Shown in pieces: positions 1-5,688 of a stretch of DNA of 20,324 nucleotides. Numbering within the stretch: the first letter of the stretch is position 1; each line of letters begins with the position of its first letter. The position numbers and the translations under genes were made by a program. The stretch is from SKLM01 sp050049955 (GTDB lineage: Bacteria; Chloroflexota; Anaerolineae; B4-G1): contig JASFVG010000026.1 of NCBI GenBank assembly GCA_050049955.1, positions 1 through 20,324 of the forward strand, given 5' to 3'. The notes under the pieces were generated by a model. The model saw nothing but the letters and a program-made list of their open reading frames with translations, searched no databases and was not told the DNA's origin.

Positions 1-1
1 C

Positions 2-193
2 TGGTTGATCCCGCAGGCCACCGCCCCGCTGCTGGCAGGCCTTGTCATGGACAACGCTGATCCACGTTGGGTCTGGTTCGGATCGGGGCTGCTGGGCCTG
101 GTCGGCGCAATGGCGTTCTTGCTGCTGCGGCGCCGGGCCGAACGGTCCATCGAGGAGACGACGGCAGCGGCCGAGGCTGTGGTTCCAGCCTAG
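2..193 (+). CDS. C-terminal end of a membrane transporter, probably MFS (partial, 5' end outside window)
   Basis: Only the last 63 codons are present; the frame is open to the left edge, so the start lies outside the window. The segment reads as part of one hydrophobic helix (PQATAPLLAGLVMD), a short loop (NADPRWVW), a final transmembrane helix (FGSGLLGLVGAMAFLLL) and a basic cytoplasmic RRRAER followed by a polar tail. A last helix followed by Arg-rich residues is the usual end of major facilitator superfamily permeases, and the ADPRWVW...GLLGLVGAMAFLLLRRR pattern resembles MFS drug- or sugar-exporter C-termini. Substrate cannot be told. It converges with the AAA ATPase gene, whose stop is 130 bases away on the other strand. 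Confidence 0.6.
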   Translation, partial: WLIPQATAPLLAGLVMDNADPRWVWFGSGLLGLVGAMAFLLLRRRAERSIEETTAAAEAVVPA

Positions 194-251
194 TGAGCCA
201 GGGAGAAAGAGATGGCGCTGCAACTCAGTCCTGGCTAGGATTCCCTTCCTG

Positions 252-273
252 CCAGGCTGGAATCCTGGCCTGG
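252..273. terminator. Weak stem-loop between convergent genes
   Basis: CCAGGC (252-257) pairs with GCCTGG (268-273) around a 10-base loop, between the stops of the transporter (193) and the AAA gene (324). A bidirectional terminator would be expected here, but there is no T-run on either side, so function is a guess from position. Confidence 0.25.
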
Positions 274-323
274 GTCGACGCACCCTCTGTCAGGACCGGC
301 GGGCGGTCAGCTCCATCCCGTTC

Positions 324-935
324 TCATATCAGTCCCTGCTCGGAGAGCGTCTGGAGCACGAACGCGAGGCGCTCTTGAGGCGACACCGCGGGTACCCTAA
401 CAACCTGATACCCCAGGGCGGTGTAGTCGCGCGCAATCCACTCATCGAGATAGCCTATCTCGGCTGCGTCGCCGTCCCTGGCACCATCCCCTCGAAAAGG
501 AAGCGGGTCGAGCAGGAACACGGAAGCATAGCGATGGTGCAAGCAGTCCAGCAGGATGTCGTTGGGGTCCAGCCCGTACGCTCGGTTGAAGGCGAGGGAA
601 TCTGGAACGCCCCGGTCGAGAAAGACGACGTCAAGCGGCCGTAATCCGCCCTCAGTGCGCACCTGCGCGTTTACAATGCCCCGTTGGCGGGCGGGAACGT
701 TCTCCAGAATCTCAGCGATCGTCCGTCCTTGGGCCATCTCACTCGCGATGTAGACCCGCGCCGCCTCAGGGGCCGTCTGAAACCCCTCGTTGGCCAGCTG
801 TTTAATCAGCGTAGTCTTGCCAGAGCAAGGCGCCCCCGTCATCACGTGCCAGTTCGTTTGAACTCGAAACGGGGTCGACAGGATATCCGGGTCTAGCTCT
901 GCGGTCCTGAAACCGTGTCGAGGTTTGTAGTCCAT
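324..935 (-). CDS. AAA family ATPase (AAA_28-like P-loop protein)
   Basis: This encodes about 203 residues. A Walker A loop GAPCSGKTT sits near residues 34-42, and a Walker B-like strand DVVFLDRG near 102-109 follows a lid-like region rich in Glu and Arg. This layout (short N-terminus, P-loop, VVFLDRGxPDSLAF) is that of the small AAA_28 family, related to the kinase domain of NadR and often annotated simply as ATPase; these proteins are thought to bind or phosphorylate small molecules, but the substrate is unknown. The start at 935 is chosen because GGAGGA lies 8 bases upstream; an ATG five codons earlier (950) has no clear ribosome-binding site. It is the last of four minus-strand genes but is separated from the cupin gene by 550 bases, so cotranscription is doubtful. 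Confidence 0.8.
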   Translation of the reverse strand: MDYKPRHGFRTAELDPDILSTPFRVQTNWHVMTGAPCSGKTTLIKQLANEGFQTAPEAARVYIASEMAQGRTIAEILENVPARQRGIVNAQVRTEGGLRPLDVVFLDRGVPDSLAFNRAYGLDPNDILLDCLHHRYASVFLLDPLPFRGDGARDGDAAEIGYLDEWIARDYTALGYQVVRVPAVSPQERLAFVLQTLSEQGLI

Positions 936-966
936 TTCGGGGTCCTCCATTCCACGTCAGAAGGAG

Positions 967-1240
967 AGCTGACACAACGGCGGACCGCGTGTGCCCCACT
1001 CACCTGCTCTGAGGGGATCGGTGCAAGCGCAGCTACATTCCCGTCTTGACCCCAGCACCAACAGCCGCCCGTCACAACGCCCGCATGCGCCAGCCTGCAG
1101 CTGCCGAAGGACCTGCCCCGCCGCGAACTAGCCCTGACGGCTCGTGCGCTTTCACCCGCTCCGAGGGGCCCTGGATCCCCATCTTGACTCCAAGAACCAA
1201 CCGCTGCGTGGCACAACGTCCGCAGGCGCCGCGCCCCAAC
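967..1240. repeat. Diverged tandem duplication in the gene-free AAA-cupin interval
   Basis: The 936-1486 interval has no credible gene. It contains two diverged copies of one segment, about 967-1105 and 1129-1245. Shared landmarks in order are CGTG(T/C)GC, CACC(T/C)GCTC(T/C)GAGGGG, C(G/A)TCTTGAC(C/T)CCA, ACCAAC, ACAACG(C/T)CCGCA and GCGCC. The first copy has about 12 extra bases after GAGGGG. Neither copy keeps an open frame in common, so this looks like an intergenic repeat rather than a decayed gene. Nothing further was recognised from 1246 to 1486. Confidence 0.6.
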
Positions 1241-1486
1241 TGGCGAGCGACTTGACACATCTCGCACGACAAGCTGACCGGCACACACCTTCCGCATGCT
1301 GGCATAGGACAGCAAGAGGAAGCTGAGTCTCAGGGATGGACGACTCGATGGACGTACCGATCACCTCGGCAGCCGGTGCAGATCCAGTTCAACCGGCCAT
1401 CCTCTATGGCGTCCCTCCGCCTTCCCCAAACGGCCGCGCACTGATGTGCTCGAATCTCCCCAGTCCTTCGCAGTCAAATCGGAGCT

Positions 1487-1885
1487 TCAGGACCGTTTGG
1501 TGGGCACGCTTGGTTCCCATACCCCGTCGCAGTAGGTCGCCTCCGCATCGCCAGGCCACGGCGGCATGGAGATGCAGATGAACTCCAGGTCCTGGTCCCA
1601 CACGTTCCGATACTGGAACGCCGTCCCGACTGGGATGTCTATCGCGGTACCCGGCACGAGCTCGGTGATACAGCTGTCCTGGCCATCGTCTCTCCAGATC
1701 TCGCCGTGCCCCTCCAGCACGTACCAGAACTCGCTCACAGTAGCGTGGACCGTCGCTCGGTTCGTCTGGTGCGGCGGCACGGTGCTGTGAATCATGTTCC
1801 CGCACTCGCCGCCCACAAGGAACCGAATATCCGCCCCCGCCGGAGACTTCGCATCGGGCCTATCAGGTAGCAGGACTGTCTTCAT
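1487..1885 (-). CDS. Small cupin-domain protein
   Basis: This encodes about 132 residues forming one cupin beta-barrel. Motif 1 is ATVHATVSEFWYVLEGHGEIW (written with Thr in place of the second His), and motif 2 is the segment PGTAIDIPVGTAFQYRN. The G(x)5PxG(x)2H(x)3N pattern of motif 2 has Phe where the metal-binding His normally stands, so metal binding may be altered or lost. Such single-domain cupins range from sugar or polyketide isomerases to non-enzymatic sensors; nothing here decides among them. The second of two adjacent ATGs (1885) is preferred because GGAGG lies 4 bases before it. It is on the same strand as the broken hydrolase upstream, 144 bases away. Confidence 0.8.
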   Translation of the reverse strand: MKTVLLPDRPDAKSPAGADIRFLVGGECGNMIHSTVPPHQTNRATVHATVSEFWYVLEGHGEIWRDDGQDSCITELVPGTAIDIPVGTAFQYRNVWDQDLEFICISMPPWPGDAEATYCDGVWEPSVPTKRS

Positions 1886-2029
1886 CATCCCTCCGTACTC
1901 TGCAGCGCGCGACCCCAACGCCAAGCCCCAACGTACTGCCGCCTGGGCGCCAGCGCACAAGCCGCCTCGTTTACGGATATGCGCGGCACACAAGAGCTCG
2001 AAACGCAGCCCAAGGGGCAGCCGAGCGAC

Positions 2030-2978
2030 TCACAGCCAGACTGTTGGCTTCAGATCCCTGTAGGGCACATACACGGGTGCGAAGCCAGAAGCCGTGGCTT
2101 CTGCGGAGTTCAGATACTCCGCGTTGCCCACCTTCCATCCAGAGGCCGTTAACGAGAGAAACTCCACAAGAATCCGAGCCACCTGCTCTCCTTTCTCGAA
2201 GGGCAGGAAATGGTCGGAGTCCGGGATTACCCGGAGTTGCGTATCCTGAAACTCCTCCTTGAAGCGCTCTGCACTCGACAAGGGCTGGAACTGATCCCTT
2301 GCCCGCCACAGCAGAAGAAGTGTTATGGTCAGCTTCTTCAGATCCTCAATCAACTCTATCGTGCGATTGATGTTGAGAGCAGCAGCATTCCGGATCAAGC
2401 TCAGTTTGCCCGCTTCTGTGGCATAGGGTGCCATCCACCCTTCCAACAGCTCTCTGGAAGCCTTCTCGCCATGATGAAAGCCGTCAGGCAGCCGCTCGAT
2501 GAACTTCAGGGCCAACTCATCACCTTGCGTTCTGTAGTGCAACTTGGGGTTACCCAGTCGCACCATGGGTTCGGCCAGCCAACTATCGTAGAGAACGCTG
2601 TAGATCAACACCCATTTCCGGACCCTTGCCGCATGGTCGACCACGAACCGCTGGGCCACCGCCCCGCCATTGTCGTGGCCAACGACCGACAGACTCTCGA
2701 CACCAACGAACGCAAGGAGTTTCGACATGATGTGGGATTGCCTTGATGGAGCGGTCAAAGCAGTCCCGTTGATCCGAATAGCCGTACCCAACGAGATCGG
2801 GGATGATGAGTTGGAGCTGCTGCGAGAGCATCTCAATGCAGTCTATCCACAGATACCCCCAAACCGGTATGCCGTGGATCAGTAGGAGCGGCTCTCCCTC
2901 CCCACGCAGGCCGTAGCTCACCTTCAACCCCTCTACGGTTGTCTCCCGCTGGAGTCCTCGATACGCATCGAACTGCAC
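2030..2978 (-). pseudogene. Alpha/beta hydrolase (haloalkane dehalogenase / epoxide hydrolase type), interrupted by a frameshift
   Basis: Two overlapping frames together make one hydrolase of about 315 residues. The first (from 2978, a GTG with GGGAGGG 5 bases upstream) gives LLLIHGIPVWGYLW, the HGxP oxyanion segment, then IIPDLVGYGYSD, and runs to DCFDRSIKA. The second continues from about 2745 with QSHIMSKLLAFVGVESLSVVGHDNGGAVAQRF, in two pieces here: the nucleophile elbow is GHDNGG, with Asp instead of Ser. Asp at the elbow is known from haloalkane dehalogenases and epoxide hydrolases. The later WRARDQFQP and IPDSDHFLPFEK carry the likely acid and the catalytic His. The frame changes by +1 (one extra base or two missing) around 2735-2752. 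Either a true pseudogene or an assembly error. About 40 residues follow the normal family end. Confidence 0.8.
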
Positions 2979-3057
2979 GGTAGCCCTCCCAAGGATCCCG
3001 CTGTGCTAACCTTGACGGCGCTGACGGCAGGTCCAGCCGCCGGCCGTCTCCCTGCTC

Positions 3058-3387
3058 CTATCCCCGGCTGAGCGCGTAGACGTAGGCCTCTACAGCCTGG
3101 GTCCCGTTCAGCCTGACCGTGACAGACACGCGCTCGTACCCTTCACCCTCAAACGCGTCCAGCATTGACCAGTGCGACGCCAGCTGTTCTGACGAAAAGA
3201 CGAAGCCCTCTACCTCGTCACCATCTTCTGAGGGGACGATGCCCGGACAGCCCATTGCGGAGCCCGGACCTTCTTCAAGCAGGGTTCCCCTCAACGGTGC
3301 CGGCTCCCAGGTACGAGGAATACCCTTCAGTACCTCATGGTTGGCCCGACCGCGCGCCAGCGTCCCGTAGACAAACAGTCTGTCCGT
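3058..3387 (-). CDS. Gamma-glutamylcyclotransferase-like (AIG2/GGCT) protein with no standard start codon
   Basis: The readable protein is about 109 residues from position 3387. LFVYGTLARGRANHEVL gives the YGTL substrate loop at the N-terminus, EGFVFSSEQ follows in the middle, and LDAFEGEGYERVSVTV carries the conserved catalytic Glu (FEGxxYxR) of the GGCT fold. Members cyclise gamma-glutamyl amines or peptides to 5-oxoproline, but the exact substrate is not deducible. No ATG, GTG or TTG exists in frame between the upstream stop (near 3476) and a TTG at 3294, which would delete the YGTL strand. The most natural start is ACG at 3387 (ACG GAC AGA CTG TTT), 12 bases after AAGGAG; the family normally begins just here with Met, so an ATG to ACG change is likely. 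It may be poorly translated or non-functional. First gene of the minus-strand group. Confidence 0.65.
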   Translation of the reverse strand, partial: TDRLFVYGTLARGRANHEVLKGIPRTWEPAPLRGTLLEEGPGSAMGCPGIVPSEDGDEVEGFVFSSEQLASHWSMLDAFEGEGYERVSVTVRLNGTQAVEAYVYALSRG

Positions 3388-3542
3388 TGCGGATTCGCAC
3401 TCCTTAGGCAGATGTGATAGCAGTCGCTGCGAGGCGCAGGCCGTGTCAGCGCCACAGGTGCCGCCGATCCCCTACTGCCAACTAATCCCCCTGCGACAGC
3501 AGCTTCGGGTGATGACTATGTGGATGAGGTCAAAGCGCTCAC

Positions 3543-3590
3543 AGCATACGTGCTCCAAAGCATACGTGCTCCAAAGCGCACATGCTCCAG
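3543..3590. repeat. Three tandem 16-base units
   Basis: AGCATACGTGCTCCAA occurs twice without spacing (3543-3558, 3559-3574), and a degenerate third unit AGCGCACATGCTCCAG follows (3575-3590). The two first units are identical, which suggests recent slippage. Each has an internal ACGT core. Function unknown. Confidence 0.85.
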
Positions 3591-3811
3591 ATTCTGTCAG
3601 AATCCGGTCTCTCGGCGGGACTCTGCGGCAGCTGTTGGCATTGTATCGCGGCTCCGTTCCCCAAGCAAGCTCGGATTCCCGGAACTCGCAATGACACAGG
3701 AACTCAGATAAGCCGCTCGACCAACCGCGCGACGCTATCCGGCTCCGGCACAAAACCTATGCCAGCAAGGGCTCCTACCCGCCCACTACGGAACCTAGTC
3801 GCGAAGGCGAA

Positions 3812-3854
3812 TAGCCCGTCCTGGGCTAGTTGGAGGCAGGGGTTGACCCTGCCT
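3812..3854. repeat. Two adjacent perfect hairpins
   Basis: TAGCCC/GGGCTA (3812-3817 and 3823-3828) enclose a 5-base loop, and AGGCAGGG/CCCTGCCT (3834-3841 and 3847-3854) enclose another 5-base loop. They are only 5 bases apart. They lack a T-run, so an intrinsic terminator is unlikely; they may belong to the same class of intergenic structural repeat as the hairpin at 3991. Confidence 0.7.
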
Positions 3855-3937
3855 GGCACCAGCACGTACCCCGCGCTTCGCTAACGAAGAGAAGAACCCA
3901 GCCTGAGACGGATGGGTTCAACTACCCTGGGCGAACC

Positions 3938-4098
3938 CGAATCTGCAGCCCTATGGTCCGCAACCTCAATCCGGCGCGGCCCACGAGCCAGCAGTATGCC
4001 ACCGTCAGTGGCATACTGCCAAGCGCACCTACGGTGCACCGCGCTCCGATTGGCCAATTGTGGCGCCTCCGACACTGGAGCCTGGACTCTCGCCGACC
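3938..4098 (+). repeat. Dispersed intergenic repeat, copy 1 (upstream of the glucan locus)
   Basis: Three collinear blocks match copy 2 at 17865-17993 in the same orientation: 3938-3977 (30 of 40 bases identical by eye), 4024-4052 (25 of 29) and 4063-4098 (28 of 36). The 10-base spacer between the last two blocks has the same length in both copies. Landmarks are TGGTC(C/T)GCAAC, GCACCTA(C/T)GGTGC, itself a small hairpin, and CTGGAG(C/G)CTGGAC. Copy 1 carries about 35 extra bases (roughly 3990-4023) that form a perfect hairpin absent from copy 2. Confidence 0.75.
3991..4019. repeat. Perfect 12-bp inverted repeat inserted in repeat copy 1
   Basis: GCAGTATGCCAC and GTGGCATACTGC are exact reverse complements around the 5-base loop CGTCA. 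Comparison with repeat copy 2 shows that the hairpin and its few flanking bases are what copy 1 has extra, so it behaves like an inserted palindromic unit. No T-run follows. Confidence 0.85.
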
Positions 4099-4422
4099 GC
4101 AACCTATGCGCTCGTTTGCCCGCCTGTGCACGCTAGCAACGAACGTCGCCATGCAGTCGCTCCTTAAGATCGCCCTCCGCACACCTGCGCGGGTTCAGAT
4201 ACGTTCCCTCCATTCGTCCTCAGATACTCAAGCCCTCCCAATCATGCTGCCTAGGGATTCACCTCAACCGGTGTCTTGCAGTCGACTGGGTGTCCAAGAT
4301 TCGAAGCGCTGCCAGTACTGTGCCGCGTCCGAGGTCGCCAGCTCGCTTGCTCGCCTCACGTACTCATCATACCCAAGTGCCATGACCTGCATAGTATGTG
4401 CTGGACACCGCACACTTTGCTC

Positions 4423-4451
4423 TTGACATCTCGAGGCGCGTGTGATATAAT
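4423..4451 (+). promoter_or_regulatory. Consensus sigma-70 promoter of the lacI-family gene
   Basis: TTGACA (4423-4428) and TATAAT (4446-4451) are both perfect matches to the -35 and -10 consensus, with the optimal 17-bp spacer and an extended -10 TG at 4443-4444. Transcription should start near 4458, directly at the operator, leaving a leader of about 75 bases before the ATG at 4533. Confidence 0.9.
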
Positions 4452-4462
4452 CCTGTCATATC

Positions 4463-4476
4463 TGGGAGCGCTCCCA
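4463..4476. promoter_or_regulatory. CelR/CebR-type operator TGGGAGCGCTCCCA
   Basis: This is a perfect 14-bp palindrome. The identical sequence is the established operator of CelR in Thermobifida fusca and CebR in Streptomyces, LacI-family repressors released by cellobiose or cello-oligosaccharides. It begins about 12 bases past the -10 box, so a bound repressor would block its own gene's transcription (autoregulation). Confidence 0.9.
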
Positions 4477-4532
4477 CAACATTCGAACCCCGCTGCAGAA
4501 TTGATTGCTCTCGTACGCCGGGGCTGCTCGGT

Positions 4533-5552
4533 ATGAAACGACTAACCCTTGAGGAAATCGGCAGGCTCGCCGGGGTCTCGCGGTCCACCGTCTCCCGGGT
4601 GGTCAATGATCACCCGTACGTAAGTCCGCCAGTTCGCGACCGCGTGTCGAAGGTCATTGCCGAAACAGGCTACAGCCCCGACCCAGCGGCGCGCTCGCTG
4701 GCCAGGCAACGAACAGGCATCGTCGGTCTGGTTGTTGCTCTGGCGATTGAGAGCCTCTTTGAGGATCCCTTCTTCCCCCGTCTGATTCAGGGCGTTTCCC
4801 GAGCCTGCACGAGCCACGGATCCATCTTGTCCCTCATCCTCCTCTACTCCCGCGAAGACGAAGCCCAGCTCCACCCAACGATATCGCAGAGCCAGCTGTT
4901 TGACGGATTCATTGTCGCCGCAACCCGCACTGGTGACCCACTGATTCCACAACTCCTCGCCAACGGGGTCTCCTTCGTGGTGCACGGTCGACACGACGAC
5001 CCCAGGGCCAGCTACGTCGATGTAGACAACGTGGCTGGGTCCTATACGGCGGCAAACCACCTATTTCGGTTGGGTCGTCGCCGCATTGCCACCATCACTG
5101 GGCCGATGGACAGCGTCGCCGCCCTGGATCGAAAGCGAGGCTTTCTGAGCGCTCTGCGGGACCGCAACCATTCGGTTGACGAGGCCCTGATCGTCTGTGG
5201 CGATTTCTCGGAGTTGAGTGGTTATGAGGCCATGCAGCGCCTGCTGCCCCACGCGCCGGACGCCGTCTTTGTCGCTTCCGACACCATGGCACTGGGCGCT
5301 CTGCGAGCTCTACGGGAGGCCGGAATCCGTGTACCCGGGGACATCGCCGTGGTCGGTTTTGACGACATGCCCTATGCCGCCACCGCGGCCCCGCCCCTCA
5401 CCACGGTTCGACAACCGATTCGTCGTGCCGGCACCCTAGCATTTGAAGCCCTATGCGACATCATGGACAGTGGCCTCGAGCCTCCGCGTCGCATTGTGAT
5501 GCCCACGGAACTGGTGATCCGAGAATCCTGTGGGATGAGGCAAGCCAGTTAG
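4533..5552 (+). CDS. LacI-family transcriptional regulator, probably cello-oligosaccharide responsive
   Basis: This encodes 339 residues, typical for the family. The N-terminal helix-turn-helix reads TLEEIGRLAGVSRSTVSRVV (about 4-24), followed by the hinge region with YSPDPAARSLA. The periplasmic-binding-protein-like effector domain follows (GIVGLVVA near 62; FDGFIVAATR; YVDVDNVAGSYTAANHL; VFVASDTMALGALRAL; IAVVGFDDMPYA; PPLTTVRQP). The DNA-contact residues SRSTVSRVV are of the class that binds GAGCGCTC centres, fitting the two palindromes at 4463 and 5640. The ligand is inferred from the operator and the neighbouring transporter and glucosidase genes. No strong ribosome-binding site precedes the ATG. 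A small inverted repeat (TCCCA/TGGGA, 5554-5567) follows the stop, and TTTTTTT lies at 5624-5630. It is a repressor of the downstream genes and, by the promoter layout, of itself. Confidence 0.9.
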   Translation: MKRLTLEEIGRLAGVSRSTVSRVVNDHPYVSPPVRDRVSKVIAETGYSPDPAARSLARQRTGIVGLVVALAIESLFEDPFFPRLIQGVSRACTSHGSILSLILLYSREDEAQLHPTISQSQLFDGFIVAATRTGDPLIPQLLANGVSFVVHGRHDDPRASYVDVDNVAGSYTAANHLFRLGRRRIATITGPMDSVAALDRKRGFLSALRDRNHSVDEALIVCGDFSELSGYEAMQRLLPHAPDAVFVASDTMALGALRALREAGIRVPGDIAVVGFDDMPYAATAAPPLTTVRQPIRRAGTLAFEALCDIMDSGLEPPRRIVMPTELVIRESCGMRQAS

Positions 5553-5639
5553 GTCCCACTCTTGGGAAAGGAGAAGGCTATCAGGAATGACCCCCTGAGG
5601 TAGTCTATCGCAGGAAGCCGCCGTTTTTTTGAGCGCTTC

Positions 5640-5653
5640 AGGGAGCGCTCCCA
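5640..5653. promoter_or_regulatory. Second CelR/CebR-type operator, before the binding-protein gene
   Basis: AGGGAGCGCTCCCA differs from the lacI operator only in the outermost base, and the 12-bp core GGGAGCGCTCCC is perfect. Just before it, TGAGCGCTTCA (5630-5640) is a degenerate site of the same type, so two repressor dimers might bind side by side. No clear -35/-10 pair could be assigned around it. The start codon of the binding-protein gene is 36 bases downstream. Confidence 0.85.
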
Positions 5654-5688
5654 GTAACCCGAGCTGTTTAGAGAGGAGAGAGACAGAA

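Larger units (their letters stand above)
3388..4422. other. Gene-free interval of about 1 kb with hairpins and repeats
   Basis: No frame here has a recognisable domain or ribosome-binding site; translations are rich in Arg, Ser and Pro and break in every frame. It instead holds a 16-base tandem repeat (3543-3590), a pair of hairpins (3812-3854), a copy of a dispersed repeat (3938-4098) containing a perfect 12-bp hairpin, and further imperfect inverted repeats such as GGGTTC (3914-3919) with GAACCC (3933-3938). It separates the divergently oriented GGCT gene and the lacI promoter. No tRNA or other RNA gene was recognised. Confidence 0.6.

Noticed and set aside
893..1315. 140-codon minus-strand frame upstream of the AAA gene
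   Set aside because: Spans the tandem duplication without a repeated protein pattern; no recognisable motif.
3530..3543. TCAAAGCGCTCACA, resembling half of a lac-type operator
   Set aside because: Only one half fits, no promoter or gene start follows, and it adjoins the 16-base repeats.
3913..3940. GGGTTCAACTACCC, resembling a tRNA T-arm
   Set aside because: No acceptor stem, D-arm or anticodon arm can be built around it.
3830..4426. 198-codon plus-strand frame before lacI
   Set aside because: Arg/Ser/Pro-rich, runs through the dispersed repeat and its hairpin, and has no ribosome-binding site or domain.
5624..5630. Run of seven Ts as a lacI terminator
   Set aside because: No stable stem directly precedes it; the nearest inverted repeats are 20 or more bases upstream, so termination here is not supported.
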